A DNA stretch of 64,000 nt from G965230065 sp965230065 (lineage in GTDB: Bacteria > Bacteroidota > Bacteroidia > Cytophagales > Cyclobacteriaceae): the NCBI GenBank assembly GCA_965230065.1, contig OZ245942.1, positions 4,712,001 through 4,776,000 of the forward strand, written 5' to 3'. Below are positions 8,122-16,128 of this stretch, piece after piece (the first letter of the stretch is position 1; every line of letters starts with the position of its first letter). The notes under the pieces were generated by a model. It ran no database searches and had not been told where the DNA came from. It saw only the letters and a list, made by a program, of their open reading frames with translations. The translations under genes and the position numbers were made by a program.

Positions 8122-10053
8122 TTACCCCCCAACCGTAGAAGTATACACTTCCTGGTTCCCTACATTATCGGTAACCACCAACTTGAGTTCGCCGGCAAAG
8201 GGTTTGCTGTCGTCCAGCTTGTCTGACCAGATGAGGTCTCTTTTGTAATCGTAGTGCATGAGTACCCATTCGCCGTTTACATAAAGGTTGTATTCCTTGA
8301 TACCGGAAAGTTCGTCTTTGATGGTAAACCGCAGTCTATCAGAGCCTACCCTCGCCGGACGGATGGAAGGAGGATCTTCATCGGTAATGAGGGTGTATTT
8401 TCCAAAATCCCGGGTACGGAAGGTGATTTGGTCGCCATTCCAGGTGCCTCCCATGTAACCGTATTCCCCATTATCAGCTACTGCATACACCGATGTTTTG
8501 TCTTTTTCGGCATAATTGTTCAAAGGCTTTAAGGCTACAGTGAGGTACGAACGCAGCGGAATGTTATTTTCATGCAGGGTAAAAATTTCCTCATCGTTCC
8601 TGTTATCGTATCCTGTAAATAAATACGCTGTGTCAAACAAAGCATTTTTAGGAATATGAATGTTCATGGCGGGCTGGTAAAAGTCATAACTATTGCCAGC
8701 CGCTGCAGCAATGCTGATGTCAAACCGTTCAATGCCATTGCATACATTTACAGAGTCTGGTACGCCTTCGTTCAAATCCCAGAGGTAAACCGCTACATCG
8801 TTTACCAGGTAGGCCGGGGCTTTTTCGTATGTTCGGCGGTTGGCATAAAAGCTCAGGATTTTTCTTTGCAGCCAGCCTTCGGGTGACTGGTCTACAGGTA
8901 CAAAAAGCTGTAAAATATTATGGTTGATGTGGTAATTTTTGTTACCACCGGGCTTTTGCAAATACCGTGTTTTCACCTGGTCTTCCGGTAAATCTCCCTG
9001 CAAAGTAGCTTTTACCGCTGATTTATTACCAAAGGTATCGTACACATCAATTTTCAATTCATGGGCTTCCGAATCGCTAATGTTGACTTTCCCTTTTGTT
9101 TCGTTTACCTGATAAAAATCAAGGGTATTGCCATCGTCAATGTACAGTTTATAAAAAGTGCGGTTTTTCTGCTGCTTTACCTCGTAGTTGGTATGCACAA
9201 AAATATTTTTGCTTTTGCTGAAAGAGAACTTATTCAGTTCTTGGTGAAAATAACGCTGGCCATCTACAAACATATCGGTGGCAGAAACGCCATTCAGGTT
9301 ACGCACCCCGTCGGCCCGGTCAAAGGCAGAGACTTCAACGCCTACCAATCCCTGCACATCTATGGGTTCGTTTACCACATAGCTATTGCCCTGAGGGGAT
9401 AAGGTGAATTCAAACCGCCCAAACTGTCCGTTTATCCGGGCATCTTTGTGGAGGGTGGTCAGGGCAATGCGGCGTACATCGGGCGGAGTGGTGTCTACTA
9501 CTTCTTTAAACCCAAACTTGAGGGGATCCAGGGGAAACTGATTGCTGTCCCTGATTTCAAAGTGCAGGTGCGGCCCCCCAGACGAACCACTGTTGCCTGC
9601 TTTGCCAATTACTTCGCCTTGCTTTACGGCAAGCGTTCCTTTATCTGGAAAAAGTTCTATCTCAAAGCTTTCTTTGGCATATTGGGCTTTGCGTACATAG
9701 GTGGCAATCTCGTCATTGTACTCGAGCAAGTGGGCGTATACACTGGTGGTGCCATTGGGGTGCTGAATGTACAAAGCATTGCCATAGCCTCCGGTAGACA
9801 TTTTGATGCGGCTGACATAACCATTGGCGGCTGCATGGATGGGGGCACCCACCACACCACCGATTTTTACATCCACACCTGCATGAAAGTGCGAGCCCCG
9901 CAGCTCACAAAAGTTGCCCGAAAGGTAACTCCGCTGGCCGGGGCTGATGGGAAAAACATAATAACCTTTGTATTTTTCAAACTCAATAGGTGATGTGGCT
10001 GCCGTAGTAAGCAGCAAAAAAAATAGCGAAAAAATAATTCTACTTGATTTCAA
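8122..10053 (-). CDS. M23 family metallopeptidase (peptidoglycan endopeptidase)
   Basis: Secreted zinc endopeptidase of the LytM/M23 family, predicted to cut peptide cross-bridges of peptidoglycan. After the signal peptide the M23 domain covers about residues 35-195, with HFHAGVD (zinc ligands His, Asp), VYAHL and HLHFE. The rest, about 450 residues, is beta-rich and unassigned. There is no in-frame ATG before the M23 domain; the open frame reaches TTG at 10077, but the TTG at 10053 gives a normal signal peptide (KSSRIIFSLFFLLLTTAATS), so I choose it. Both overlap the 3' end of the upstream FAH-family gene, implying translational coupling from the promoter near 10680. Confidence 0.8.
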   Translation of the reverse strand: MKSSRIIFSLFFLLLTTAATSPIEFEKYKGYYVFPISPGQRSYLSGNFCELRGSHFHAGVDVKIGGVVGAPIHAAANGYVSRIKMSTGGYGNALYIQHPNGTTSVYAHLLEYNDEIATYVRKAQYAKESFEIELFPDKGTLAVKQGEVIGKAGNSGSSGGPHLHFEIRDSNQFPLDPLKFGFKEVVDTTPPDVRRIALTTLHKDARINGQFGRFEFTLSPQGNSYVVNEPIDVQGLVGVEVSAFDRADGVRNLNGVSATDMFVDGQRYFHQELNKFSFSKSKNIFVHTNYEVKQQKNRTFYKLYIDDGNTLDFYQVNETKGKVNISDSEAHELKIDVYDTFGNKSAVKATLQGDLPEDQVKTRYLQKPGGNKNYHINHNILQLFVPVDQSPEGWLQRKILSFYANRRTYEKAPAYLVNDVAVYLWDLNEGVPDSVNVCNGIERFDISIAAAAGNSYDFYQPAMNIHIPKNALFDTAYLFTGYDNRNDEEIFTLHENNIPLRSYLTVALKPLNNYAEKDKTSVYAVADNGEYGYMGGTWNGDQITFRTRDFGKYTLITDEDPPSIRPARVGSDRLRFTIKDELSGIKEYNLYVNGEWVLMHYDYKRDLIWSDKLDDSKPFAGELKLVVTDNVGNQEVYTSTVGG

Positions 10054-10651
10054 CTTCCAACAATTTTTCGTTTTCAATAAAAGCGGTTAAAACATTGCCC
10101 TTTTGTATAGGGCCAACTCCTTTGGGAGTACCTGTAAAAATAATATCGCCCCGTTTCAGGGTAATGTATTGTGAAATATATGCGATGATGTAGTCAAACT
10201 TGAAAAGCATCAAAGAAGTGTTGCCTTGTTGCTTCACCTCACCGTCTACCTCCAGCCCAAAGTTCAGGTTTTGCAGGTCAGGAAACTTACTTTTTGGATA
10301 AAAGTCTGAAATTGGTGCCGAACCATTGAACCCTTTTGCCAACAGCCAGGGCAGTCCTTTTTCTTTGGCTTTGGATTGCAGGTCGCGGGCTGTAAAATCT
10401 ATCCCAATGCCAATTTCATCATAATATTTATGCGCAAATTTTTCCTGGATGTACTTCCCTTCACTGTTGATTTTTAACAAAATTTCTACTTCATAATGAA
10501 TGTCACTGGTAAAATCAGGATAATAAAATGCATTACCCGCCAGCAATATGGCTGTATCTGGTTTCATGAATACCACAGGTTCGGCCGGCCGTTCATTATT
10601 CAGTTCTTTAATATGTTCAGCATAGTTACGGCCAATAGCGAGTATTTTCAT
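10040..10651 (-). CDS. fumarylacetoacetate hydrolase (FAH) family protein
   Basis: Soluble 203-residue enzyme of the FAH superfamily, which hydrolyses or decarboxylates 2-oxo and acylpyruvate compounds. Signatures include HYEVEI near residue 50 (metal-binding Glu), GIDFTARDLQ near 79 (the family's G-[ND]-D-x-[ST]-A-R-D-x-Q block), KGFNGSAPIS near 103 and TGTPKGVGPI near 175. The short length matches the minimal FAH family (YcgM/FAHD1-like acylpyruvases and oxaloacetate decarboxylases). It is the first gene of a two-gene unit with the M23 peptidase, which starts inside its 3' end. Confidence 0.85.
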   Translation of the reverse strand: MKILAIGRNYAEHIKELNNERPAEPVVFMKPDTAILLAGNAFYYPDFTSDIHYEVEILLKINSEGKYIQEKFAHKYYDEIGIGIDFTARDLQSKAKEKGLPWLLAKGFNGSAPISDFYPKSKFPDLQNLNFGLEVDGEVKQQGNTSLMLFKFDYIIAYISQYITLKRGDIIFTGTPKGVGPIQKGNVLTAFIENEKLLEVEIK

Positions 10652-10672
10652 TTGTGTTCTATTTTAATATAA

Positions 10673-10705
10673 CAAAAATATAAAGTTATGTATTTATTTA
10701 TCAAC
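10673..10705 (-). promoter_or_regulatory. candidate promoter of the FAH-M23 unit
   Basis: The minus strand has TATTTTTG (10673-10680), matching TAnnTTTG, with GTTG at 10702-10705 as a -33 element 21 bp upstream. Transcription would start a few bases beyond 10670, leaving a short leader before the ATG at 10651. Confidence 0.5.
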
Positions 10706-10856
10706 GCATTAGGTGTCAATTCTACATGTGTTGGATTTGACAGTTTTTTTCTGATGAATTTCATGCATCTGACGTAAATTGGCCATCAATACCAGTCCAT
10801 CTATTTTTACTTTATAGAATAGTTCACTAAACTAGCAATTTATTAATAAAACACGA

Positions 10857-12647
10857 ATGACCAAGCACACTTACGACTACGGACTTATCGGAAATTGCGC
10901 ATTTCTTGCCCATATTCATAAAAACACCAATGTAAGCTGGCTTTGCTGGCCTAAATTTGACAGCAGCTTTATTTTTGGCAGCCTGCTCGACGATGAAAAG
11001 GGCGGTGAGTTTTCTGTGCTTCCTTCTGGGGAAGACTTTACTTCCAGTCAGCAATACATAGAGAATACCAATGTACTTTGTACAGAGATAGAGAATGAAG
11101 ACGGTAAATACCGTGTAACAGATTTTGCTCCCCGTTTTTATCAATACGACCGTTATTTTAAGCCTTTGATGCTGATCCGTAAAATTGAACCCATTTCAGG
11201 TACACCACGCATTAAAGTTACATGCAAGCCTAAAGGGCAATATGGTAATATTGAGCCTTCTAAAAACCAGGGAAGCAACCATGTTAAATTTTTGGGGCTG
11301 GATAGCGAAGTTCGCCTTACCACTAACATTTCATTGACCTACATTATGGAGAATACATATTTTGTGCTCAATGATGTGCAATATTTGGTGCTTACCTATG
11401 GAGCGCCCCTGGAGGCTCCTGTGAATAGTACAAGTGAACGATTTTTAAAAGAGACCATTCGCTATTGGAGACACTGGGTGAAGAGCACCAGTATTCATGC
11501 TTTTTATCAGAAGCAGGTCATTCGTTCGGCTTTGGTGCTCAAGATTCACCAGTTTGAAGATACCGGCGGCATCATTGCTGCCTCTACTACCAGCTTGCCT
11601 GAGTCTCCGGGCAGTGGGCGGAATTGGGATTATCGTTATTGCTGGTTGCGGGATACTTATTATACGTTAACCGCTTTTAACCACATTGGCCACTTTGAAG
11701 AACTGGAAAGGTATTTTCACTACATCGCCAATGTGTCTGCTAATGCACAGGATAGGTACCAACCGCTTTATTCGGTAAGCGGTAGTGATAAGCTTGTAGA
11801 AAAGGTAATGGACCTGAAAGGATACATGGGCAACCAGCCTGTGCGGATTGGTAACCAGGCATACGAGCACATTCAAAATGATGTATATGGGCAAATATTG
11901 TTATCCCTTTTGCCCTTGTATGTAGATGATCGCTTTATTGCCGAAGAGCGGGCCGGATCACGGCAGTTGGTGTACCAGGTTTTGAGCAAAATCAGTGAAA
12001 GAATAGACGAACCTGATGCCGGATTGTGGGAATTCAGGGATTTACAACAATACCATGCCTATACTTACTTGTTTCATTGGGCAGGCAGCATGGCAGCTAT
12101 CAAAATTGCCAGGGTATTGAAAGATGACCACATGCTGAATATTGCCACAAAACTGATGAATGCGTCCGTAGAAAAAATTGAAGCTTGTTATGACAGCAAT
12201 CGTGGGGTGTATACCCAGGCCATTGGCTCACAAAACCTCGATGCCAGTACTTTGCAGCTCATCATGATGAACTATCTGGATGTTCATTCGAAAAAAGCCA
12301 AAAGCCACCTGGCTAGTTTGGAAAAAGACCTGAAAGCTGAAAACGGGCTGTTTTACCGCTACAAGCATACTGATGATTTTGGCAAGCCCGAGACTACCTT
12401 CCTGATTTGTGCATTTTGGTATGTAGAGGCTTTAGCCTGTGTGGGGCGGGTAGATGAAGCCATCCAAACTTTTGAAAACCTGCTGGGCTACAGTAACCAT
12501 TTAGATTTGCTGAGTGAAGATGTAGATGCAAAAACGGGCAGCCAGTGGGGGAATTTTCCGCAGGCGTACAGCCACGTAGGCCTGGTAAATGCTGCCTTCC
12601 GGATTGCTACCAAAATTGACAAACCTAATTTTCTGGAAGATATTTAA
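10857..12647 (+). CDS. glycoside hydrolase family 15 protein (glucoamylase/trehalase-like)
   Basis: Predicted alpha-glucan or trehalose hydrolase of GH15, 596 residues, cytosolic (no signal peptide). The N-terminal beta-sandwich begins with YDYGLIGNCAFLAHI and CWPKFDSSFIFG, typical of bacterial GH15. The (alpha/alpha)6 catalytic barrel contains the substrate-binding segment GRNWDYRYCWLRDTYY near residue 257, the general-acid loop GLWEFRD near 388 and a C-terminal GNFPQAYSHVGL near 564. It is a single-gene unit closed by the hairpin at 12649-12683. The choice between glucoamylase and trehalase cannot be made from the sequence. Confidence 0.88.
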   Translation: MTKHTYDYGLIGNCAFLAHIHKNTNVSWLCWPKFDSSFIFGSLLDDEKGGEFSVLPSGEDFTSSQQYIENTNVLCTEIENEDGKYRVTDFAPRFYQYDRYFKPLMLIRKIEPISGTPRIKVTCKPKGQYGNIEPSKNQGSNHVKFLGLDSEVRLTTNISLTYIMENTYFVLNDVQYLVLTYGAPLEAPVNSTSERFLKETIRYWRHWVKSTSIHAFYQKQVIRSALVLKIHQFEDTGGIIAASTTSLPESPGSGRNWDYRYCWLRDTYYTLTAFNHIGHFEELERYFHYIANVSANAQDRYQPLYSVSGSDKLVEKVMDLKGYMGNQPVRIGNQAYEHIQNDVYGQILLSLLPLYVDDRFIAEERAGSRQLVYQVLSKISERIDEPDAGLWEFRDLQQYHAYTYLFHWAGSMAAIKIARVLKDDHMLNIATKLMNASVEKIEACYDSNRGVYTQAIGSQNLDASTLQLIMMNYLDVHSKKAKSHLASLEKDLKAENGLFYRYKHTDDFGKPETTFLICAFWYVEALACVGRVDEAIQTFENLLGYSNHLDLLSEDVDAKTGSQWGNFPQAYSHVGLVNAAFRIATKIDKPNFLEDI

Positions 12648-12648
12648 T

Positions 12649-12683
12649 AAAACCTCATGGGAAAACGCCATGAGGTTTTATTA
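12649..12683. terminator. bidirectional hairpin terminator
   Basis: Twelve-bp perfect stem AAAACCTCATGG / CCATGAGGTTTT between convergent genes, immediately after the GH15 stop codon. A/T tracts on both sides allow it to act for GH15 and for the minus-strand small-gene operon that ends at 12693. Confidence 0.8.
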
Positions 12684-12692
12684 TAGGTTTGC

Positions 12693-12917
12693 TTACTGAT
12701 GAATTTCTTGTTCATTCTTTTGTATTCTGGCAATGTAGGAGTCCTTTTTTTTCTGATAATGCATATAAATCATATACCCGAAAAGGATAAAAATGATGAT
12801 CGTTGAAATGATCAAGACCCAGGCAACATATTGCAGGGTGTGATGTGTGTGTACAACTTCTGTATTGGATGATGCCTGCTGCAATAAAAAAAGTAAGTTT
12901 AAAAAATAATAATTCAT
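12693..12917 (-). CDS. small single-pass membrane protein, unknown
   Basis: A 74-residue protein with a short hydrophobic start, a polar linker with histidines (VVHTHHT), one strong membrane helix (about residues 31-53, WVLIISTIIIFILFGYMIYM) and a charged cytoplasmic tail rich in Lys and Gln. I do not recognise a family. It is the last gene of a same-strand run (DUF892 protein, two unknown proteins, this one) and ends at a shared terminator. The start is the ATG at 12917. Confidence 0.5.
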   Translation of the reverse strand: MNYYFLNLLFLLQQASSNTEVVHTHHTLQYVAWVLIISTIIIFILFGYMIYMHYQKKKDSYIARIQKNEQEIHQ

Positions 12918-12968
12918 TAGGAAAAAAAGTAAAGATAAAAAAATAGTCCGTTTACCAATGAATTAGTA

Positions 12969-13208
12969 TTAACTAAGGCTGCCATCGCTCACAAAATCAA
13001 CCTGCTCTGGGTTGTATAAACCTTTGTTCCACTCCGATTTCCATTTCAAAATCAAGGCTTCAGGCACGTATGTCATGGCCGAAACCAATTTTACATTGTC
13101 GTTATACAGGGACAACAAGCGTAAAACCAATGTTTTGAAATCTTTGCCATGTTTATTCTCCTGTAACATAAACTGCTGAATTTCAGAGGTATATTGTGTA
13201 GCGTTCAT
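12969..13208 (-). CDS. hypothetical protein, 79 aa
   Basis: Small soluble, mainly helical protein without recognisable motif. Position supports it as a real gene: its ATG lies 14 bp after the stop of the preceding gene in the same direction, inside a tight run of four genes. Function unknown. Confidence 0.5.
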   Translation of the reverse strand: MNATQYTSEIQQFMLQENKHGKDFKTLVLRLLSLYNDNVKLVSAMTYVPEALILKWKSEWNKGLYNPEQVDFVSDGSLS

Positions 13209-13222
13209 GATTGTTAAGTTTA

Positions 13223-13699
13223 TTAGTTACCAATATAACTGAAGCTTTCGCCATGTCCATAAACCTGCAAATCCATAAACGAGCGGTTCAAAAAGGCCTC
13301 AGCCGCTTTTTTATGTGAAAAAAGGCCAATATTGACGTGGTTAGATAAGGATACATCAAATTCAAAACCTTTGTAGGTCTGCTTCAATTTTTGTAGGCAC
13401 ACCGGATCCGTAAGCACGGCAACCCTGCCGTCTTCATTGCAGGATTTTACACATTGTAAATAAGAAGGATGCCTGAACCATTTTTCTAAAAAAGTTAGAA
13501 ATTGAAAAACATTCATGTCATCAAAGTCCCTTTTAACCAGCAGCCAGTAATTTTTCTTGCTTAACATGATTAGGTTTGCTGCTATTTCCATGGTTTGATA
13601 ATAAACCTGCATACTGCCAAAGCCCTGGAAGTCTACCTCAACGGCTGTTACGTCTTTCTTAAATTCAGTGCGGGCTAAACTGTTGATGAATCTATGCAT
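13223..13699 (-). CDS. hypothetical protein, possibly SpoIIAA/STAS-like
   Basis: A 158-residue soluble protein. The frame is open to 13840, but that would run far into the DUF892 gene; the ATG at 13699 lies 10 bp after that gene's stop codon and is preferred. The pattern (strand, helix, strand with WLLVKRDF, helix, then SHKKAAEAFL near the C-terminus) resembles small STAS/SpoIIAA-like proteins, whose C-terminal helix often reads EEALAWL-like, but similarity is weak. Second gene of the DUF892 run; function unknown. Confidence 0.55.
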   Translation of the reverse strand: MHRFINSLARTEFKKDVTAVEVDFQGFGSMQVYYQTMEIAANLIMLSKKNYWLLVKRDFDDMNVFQFLTFLEKWFRHPSYLQCVKSCNEDGRVAVLTDPVCLQKLKQTYKGFEFDVSLSNHVNIGLFSHKKAAEAFLNRSFMDLQVYGHGESFSYIGN

Positions 13700-13709
13700 A
13701 ATAAAAAAA

Positions 13710-14237
13710 TTAAGTGTTAATAAATTGTTCTTCTTTCTTCGGGTCTGTGTTTTTATCAATGTTATCAATGATAAAATTTGTGAGCAATGCATCTGCTTTT
13801 TTTTCTTCATTAAGGCTAATGTGCAGGTTGAGTGCTGCATTAGTATATTTCAGGTGCATGGCTAAATATAAAGCAGTCTTATATCTTGCTATTTCGTATT
13901 TTTGCAGTCGTAATACAGACAGAACCAATGCAATATCGGTTTGGAAGTTTCTGGTGTTATCTGGAATGAGTTCTTGGATTTCCCCAATTTGGGCATCCAC
14001 ACTTTTGCAGTGCTCGCCTTCTATATTAATGTGTAAAGAGCTTCCTATTTGTTGCAATCTGTTCTTATGAGAAGCAATTTTGGCAATATGTGCTTCTAAC
14101 AAGTTTTTTGTTTCATAAGCTGAAGCCAAGCCGGCAATATGGGGCAAGGCTACCATGAGTTGAGACTCTGTGCTGTGTAATTGCCTTAATTCATGGGCCA
14201 GTAGTTTGTTCAGTAAGTTGGGGTTTTCTTTCTCCAT
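13710..14237 (-). CDS. DUF892 (YciE/YciF-like) ferritin-like protein
   Basis: A 175-residue all-helical protein of the DUF892 family, ferritin-like four-helix bundles linked to stress responses in other bacteria. Diagnostic features are the N-terminal LLAHELRQLHSTESQLMVALPHI, then HIAKIASHKNRLQQI and the HCKSVDAQIGEIQEL helix. The frame is open upstream to 14363, but the ATG at 14237 matches the family start (MEKENPNLLNKLL). It heads a four-gene minus-strand run whose other members are unknown small proteins. A role in oxidative or osmotic stress is inferred from the family only. Confidence 0.75.
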   Translation of the reverse strand: MEKENPNLLNKLLAHELRQLHSTESQLMVALPHIAGLASAYETKNLLEAHIAKIASHKNRLQQIGSSLHINIEGEHCKSVDAQIGEIQELIPDNTRNFQTDIALVLSVLRLQKYEIARYKTALYLAMHLKYTNAALNLHISLNEEKKADALLTNFIIDNIDKNTDPKKEEQFINT

Positions 14238-14392
14238 AAAATAATAGTTGATGCTAATATTAACCAGCGTAAATGTTTTGAAACCACGAAAAAAATATGG
14301 CATTATTTCAGGACAACACACACAATCTGCCTTTCTCCTTCTTAAGTAAGTTCGGAAATTCAAGCTCGGAAATGAAGTAAGAAAGATGTTTT

Positions 14393-14427
14393 TAAATAAA
14401 AATACCCCTTTTTCATGACAAAAAGGG
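14393..14427 (-). terminator. terminator after the LuxR-type regulator gene
   Basis: On the minus strand an 8-bp or longer stem CCCTTTTT / AAAAAGGG is followed by a T-rich tail. It lies between the response-regulator stop codon and the DUF892 start. Confidence 0.6.
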
Positions 14428-14524
14428 AGGCACGTTCACTATATATGATGAAGAAGATATGTTGATTTTTTATAATTTTTTTAATAATGGCCAGGCATTA
14501 CCGCACGCATGCTTCCAATTGCTT

Positions 14525-15166
14525 TTAGAGTACCTTAGATTCAATGGCTTGTTTGATAAGGCCCGCCGTATTTCGTGCATTAAATTTTTTGAGCAGGTTT
14601 TTTCGGTGGGTAAATACGGTATTGCTACTGATAAAAAGTTTTTCAGCAATTTCCTGGTTTGTATATTCTTCAGATATCAGTATTAATATTTCTTTTTCCC
14701 TGCCCGTGAGGTGGATTTGTTCGTGAATTATTTCTTTGTGCCCGGGAAGTTCTTTTAGGTAAGCAGATAATTGTTCGGCAATTTTTTTACTAAGATAAGA
14801 ATTGCCCTGCGAAAGTGCCTGGATAGCGTTTATCAAATCCAGGTTTTCGGCATCTTTTACCAAATACCCTGAAGCTCCTGCATTCATTACATCAAGGATA
14901 AACTTTACGTTATGATATCCGGATAAAATCAAAACCTTTGTATCCGGAAATTTTTCTTTCACTTTGCGTGTTGCCATCACCCCGTCCATCTGAGGCATAT
15001 CTATATCCATCAGGATGATATCAACAGGTTCTATTTCAAGTTTCTGCAATAGCTCGATACCATTAGTAGCTTCAACTACTACCTGAATATTGCTATCCTC
15101 CTTCAAAATAGACTTTATGCCTTCCCTGAATAGCTTATGGTCATCTGCAATAAGTACTCTAATCAT
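14525..15166 (-). CDS. NarL/FixJ-type response regulator (receiver + LuxR HTH)
   Basis: DNA-binding response regulator of 213 residues. The receiver domain (about 1-120) has the acidic pair in IADDHKLF, phospho-acceptor Asp in DIILMDIDMP near residue 55, LSGY and a VKDAEN lysine. The C-terminal LuxR-type helix-turn-helix (about 148-210) has LTGREKEIL, YTNQEIAEKLFIS and NTVFTHRKNLLKK. No histidine kinase gene with an ATPase domain is adjacent; the divergent neighbour is a PAS protein with only a kinase dimerisation remnant. The two are likely related in function by position. Confidence 0.9.
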   Translation of the reverse strand: MIRVLIADDHKLFREGIKSILKEDSNIQVVVEATNGIELLQKLEIEPVDIILMDIDMPQMDGVMATRKVKEKFPDTKVLILSGYHNVKFILDVMNAGASGYLVKDAENLDLINAIQALSQGNSYLSKKIAEQLSAYLKELPGHKEIIHEQIHLTGREKEILILISEEYTNQEIAEKLFISSNTVFTHRKNLLKKFNARNTAGLIKQAIESKVL

Positions 15167-15474
15167 TTGAGATTAATTATTACTGCAAGTAAAACTAATA
15201 AAAATCACCAATTACTCATATTCATAAAAAAAGAGAAAACTTTATACTATTATTTACGGAAGATATCATCACCATGTTTTGTGAAGATATTTGTAGTAAA
15301 CTTATGGTATTATACTTAAAAATTATTAACTTTTTGGATATATTGCAAATCATTTATTGTAGCAATAATATTATTATAAAGATATTGTTCTATATTGTAT
15401 TTCAAAATAAGCAGATACTTCATTCATGAGCAATTGTTTATATCTCCCGTATAATTCTGTACTTACTTTATACC
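15167..15474. promoter_or_regulatory. divergent intergenic region
   Basis: A/T-rich 308-bp gap between the divergent response-regulator and PAS-protein genes; both promoters must lie here. I do not see a good TAnnTTTG box for either gene, nor any open frame or RNA gene. Confidence 0.4.
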
Positions 15475-16116
15475 ATGAGCAATTTTGAAGAAAAACCTAC
15501 CCAGGAAGTTGCCAGTTTTTACCAGGAATTATTATTGAAGAAATATGCTCCAACTTGTATCTTAATCAATGAGAATGAAAAAGTTTTGCAAATCAATGGA
15601 GATTTAGAAAAATATTTTACTCGTGCTAGTAATGCTCCAGGGCAGTTGCTCTCAGCATATGTAGATAAAGTTGTTTATTCTGAATTGATGAAGGGAATAC
15701 GGGAGGTAGCTGAGGGAGAAGATGTTGTTATGATTGATGGCAATGTGCTCAATGCCCTGGCTTTCTTTAAAATTTACATCCTATCGATGATTGTGGAGCC
15801 TTCTGGTGAGCGGTTGTTTCTCATTGAATTTGAAGATACAGAAATACAAAACACAAAGAAAATCATAAATAACCCATCTGTGGTTATTCATGATTTTCAA
15901 GAACAGTTAGACAATTTCTATCAGGTTATTGAACATGATATCAAAAACGCGTTTTCTAACTTTGTGATGCTCACAAACCTGGAAGAAACCAGCTATTCTA
16001 AGGCTGATAAAATTCAGGATATAAAAGGAATGCAAGAGAAAATCCTTTCAAATATGCATAATCACCTAAACCGATTAATCAATTTCATTTCAATCTATTT
16101 TTCTAATACAAAATAG
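15475..16116 (+). CDS. PAS-domain protein with orphan kinase dimerisation helix
   Basis: Soluble 213-residue sensor-like protein. Residues about 18-125 resemble the PAS domain found inside CheB/CheR-type fusion proteins (KYAPTCILINENEKVLQINGD). Residues about 150-213 resemble the two helices of a histidine-kinase dimerisation domain, with VIEHDIKNAFSNF in place of an H-box. No ATPase domain follows; the stop codon is clean, and the next gene converges 5 bp away. It may be a kinase adaptor, a phosphotransfer protein or a decayed kinase. The divergent LuxR-type regulator is the obvious candidate partner. Confidence 0.65.
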   Translation: MSNFEEKPTQEVASFYQELLLKKYAPTCILINENEKVLQINGDLEKYFTRASNAPGQLLSAYVDKVVYSELMKGIREVAEGEDVVMIDGNVLNALAFFKIYILSMIVEPSGERLFLIEFEDTEIQNTKKIINNPSVVIHDFQEQLDNFYQVIEHDIKNAFSNFVMLTNLEETSYSKADKIQDIKGMQEKILSNMHNHLNRLINFISIYFSNTK

Positions 16117-16128
16117 TATTTCTATTTT
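16108..16128. terminator. weak shared hairpin between convergent genes
   Basis: A small AAAATAG / CTATTTT stem overlaps the stop codons of the convergent PAS and esterase genes. It is A/T-only and may be a weak bidirectional terminator. Confidence 0.3.

Noticed and set aside
13700..13840. Longer N-terminus of the unknown gene at 13223
   Set aside because: It would overlap most of 130 bp of the DUF892 gene; the ATG at 13699 is well placed after that gene's stop.
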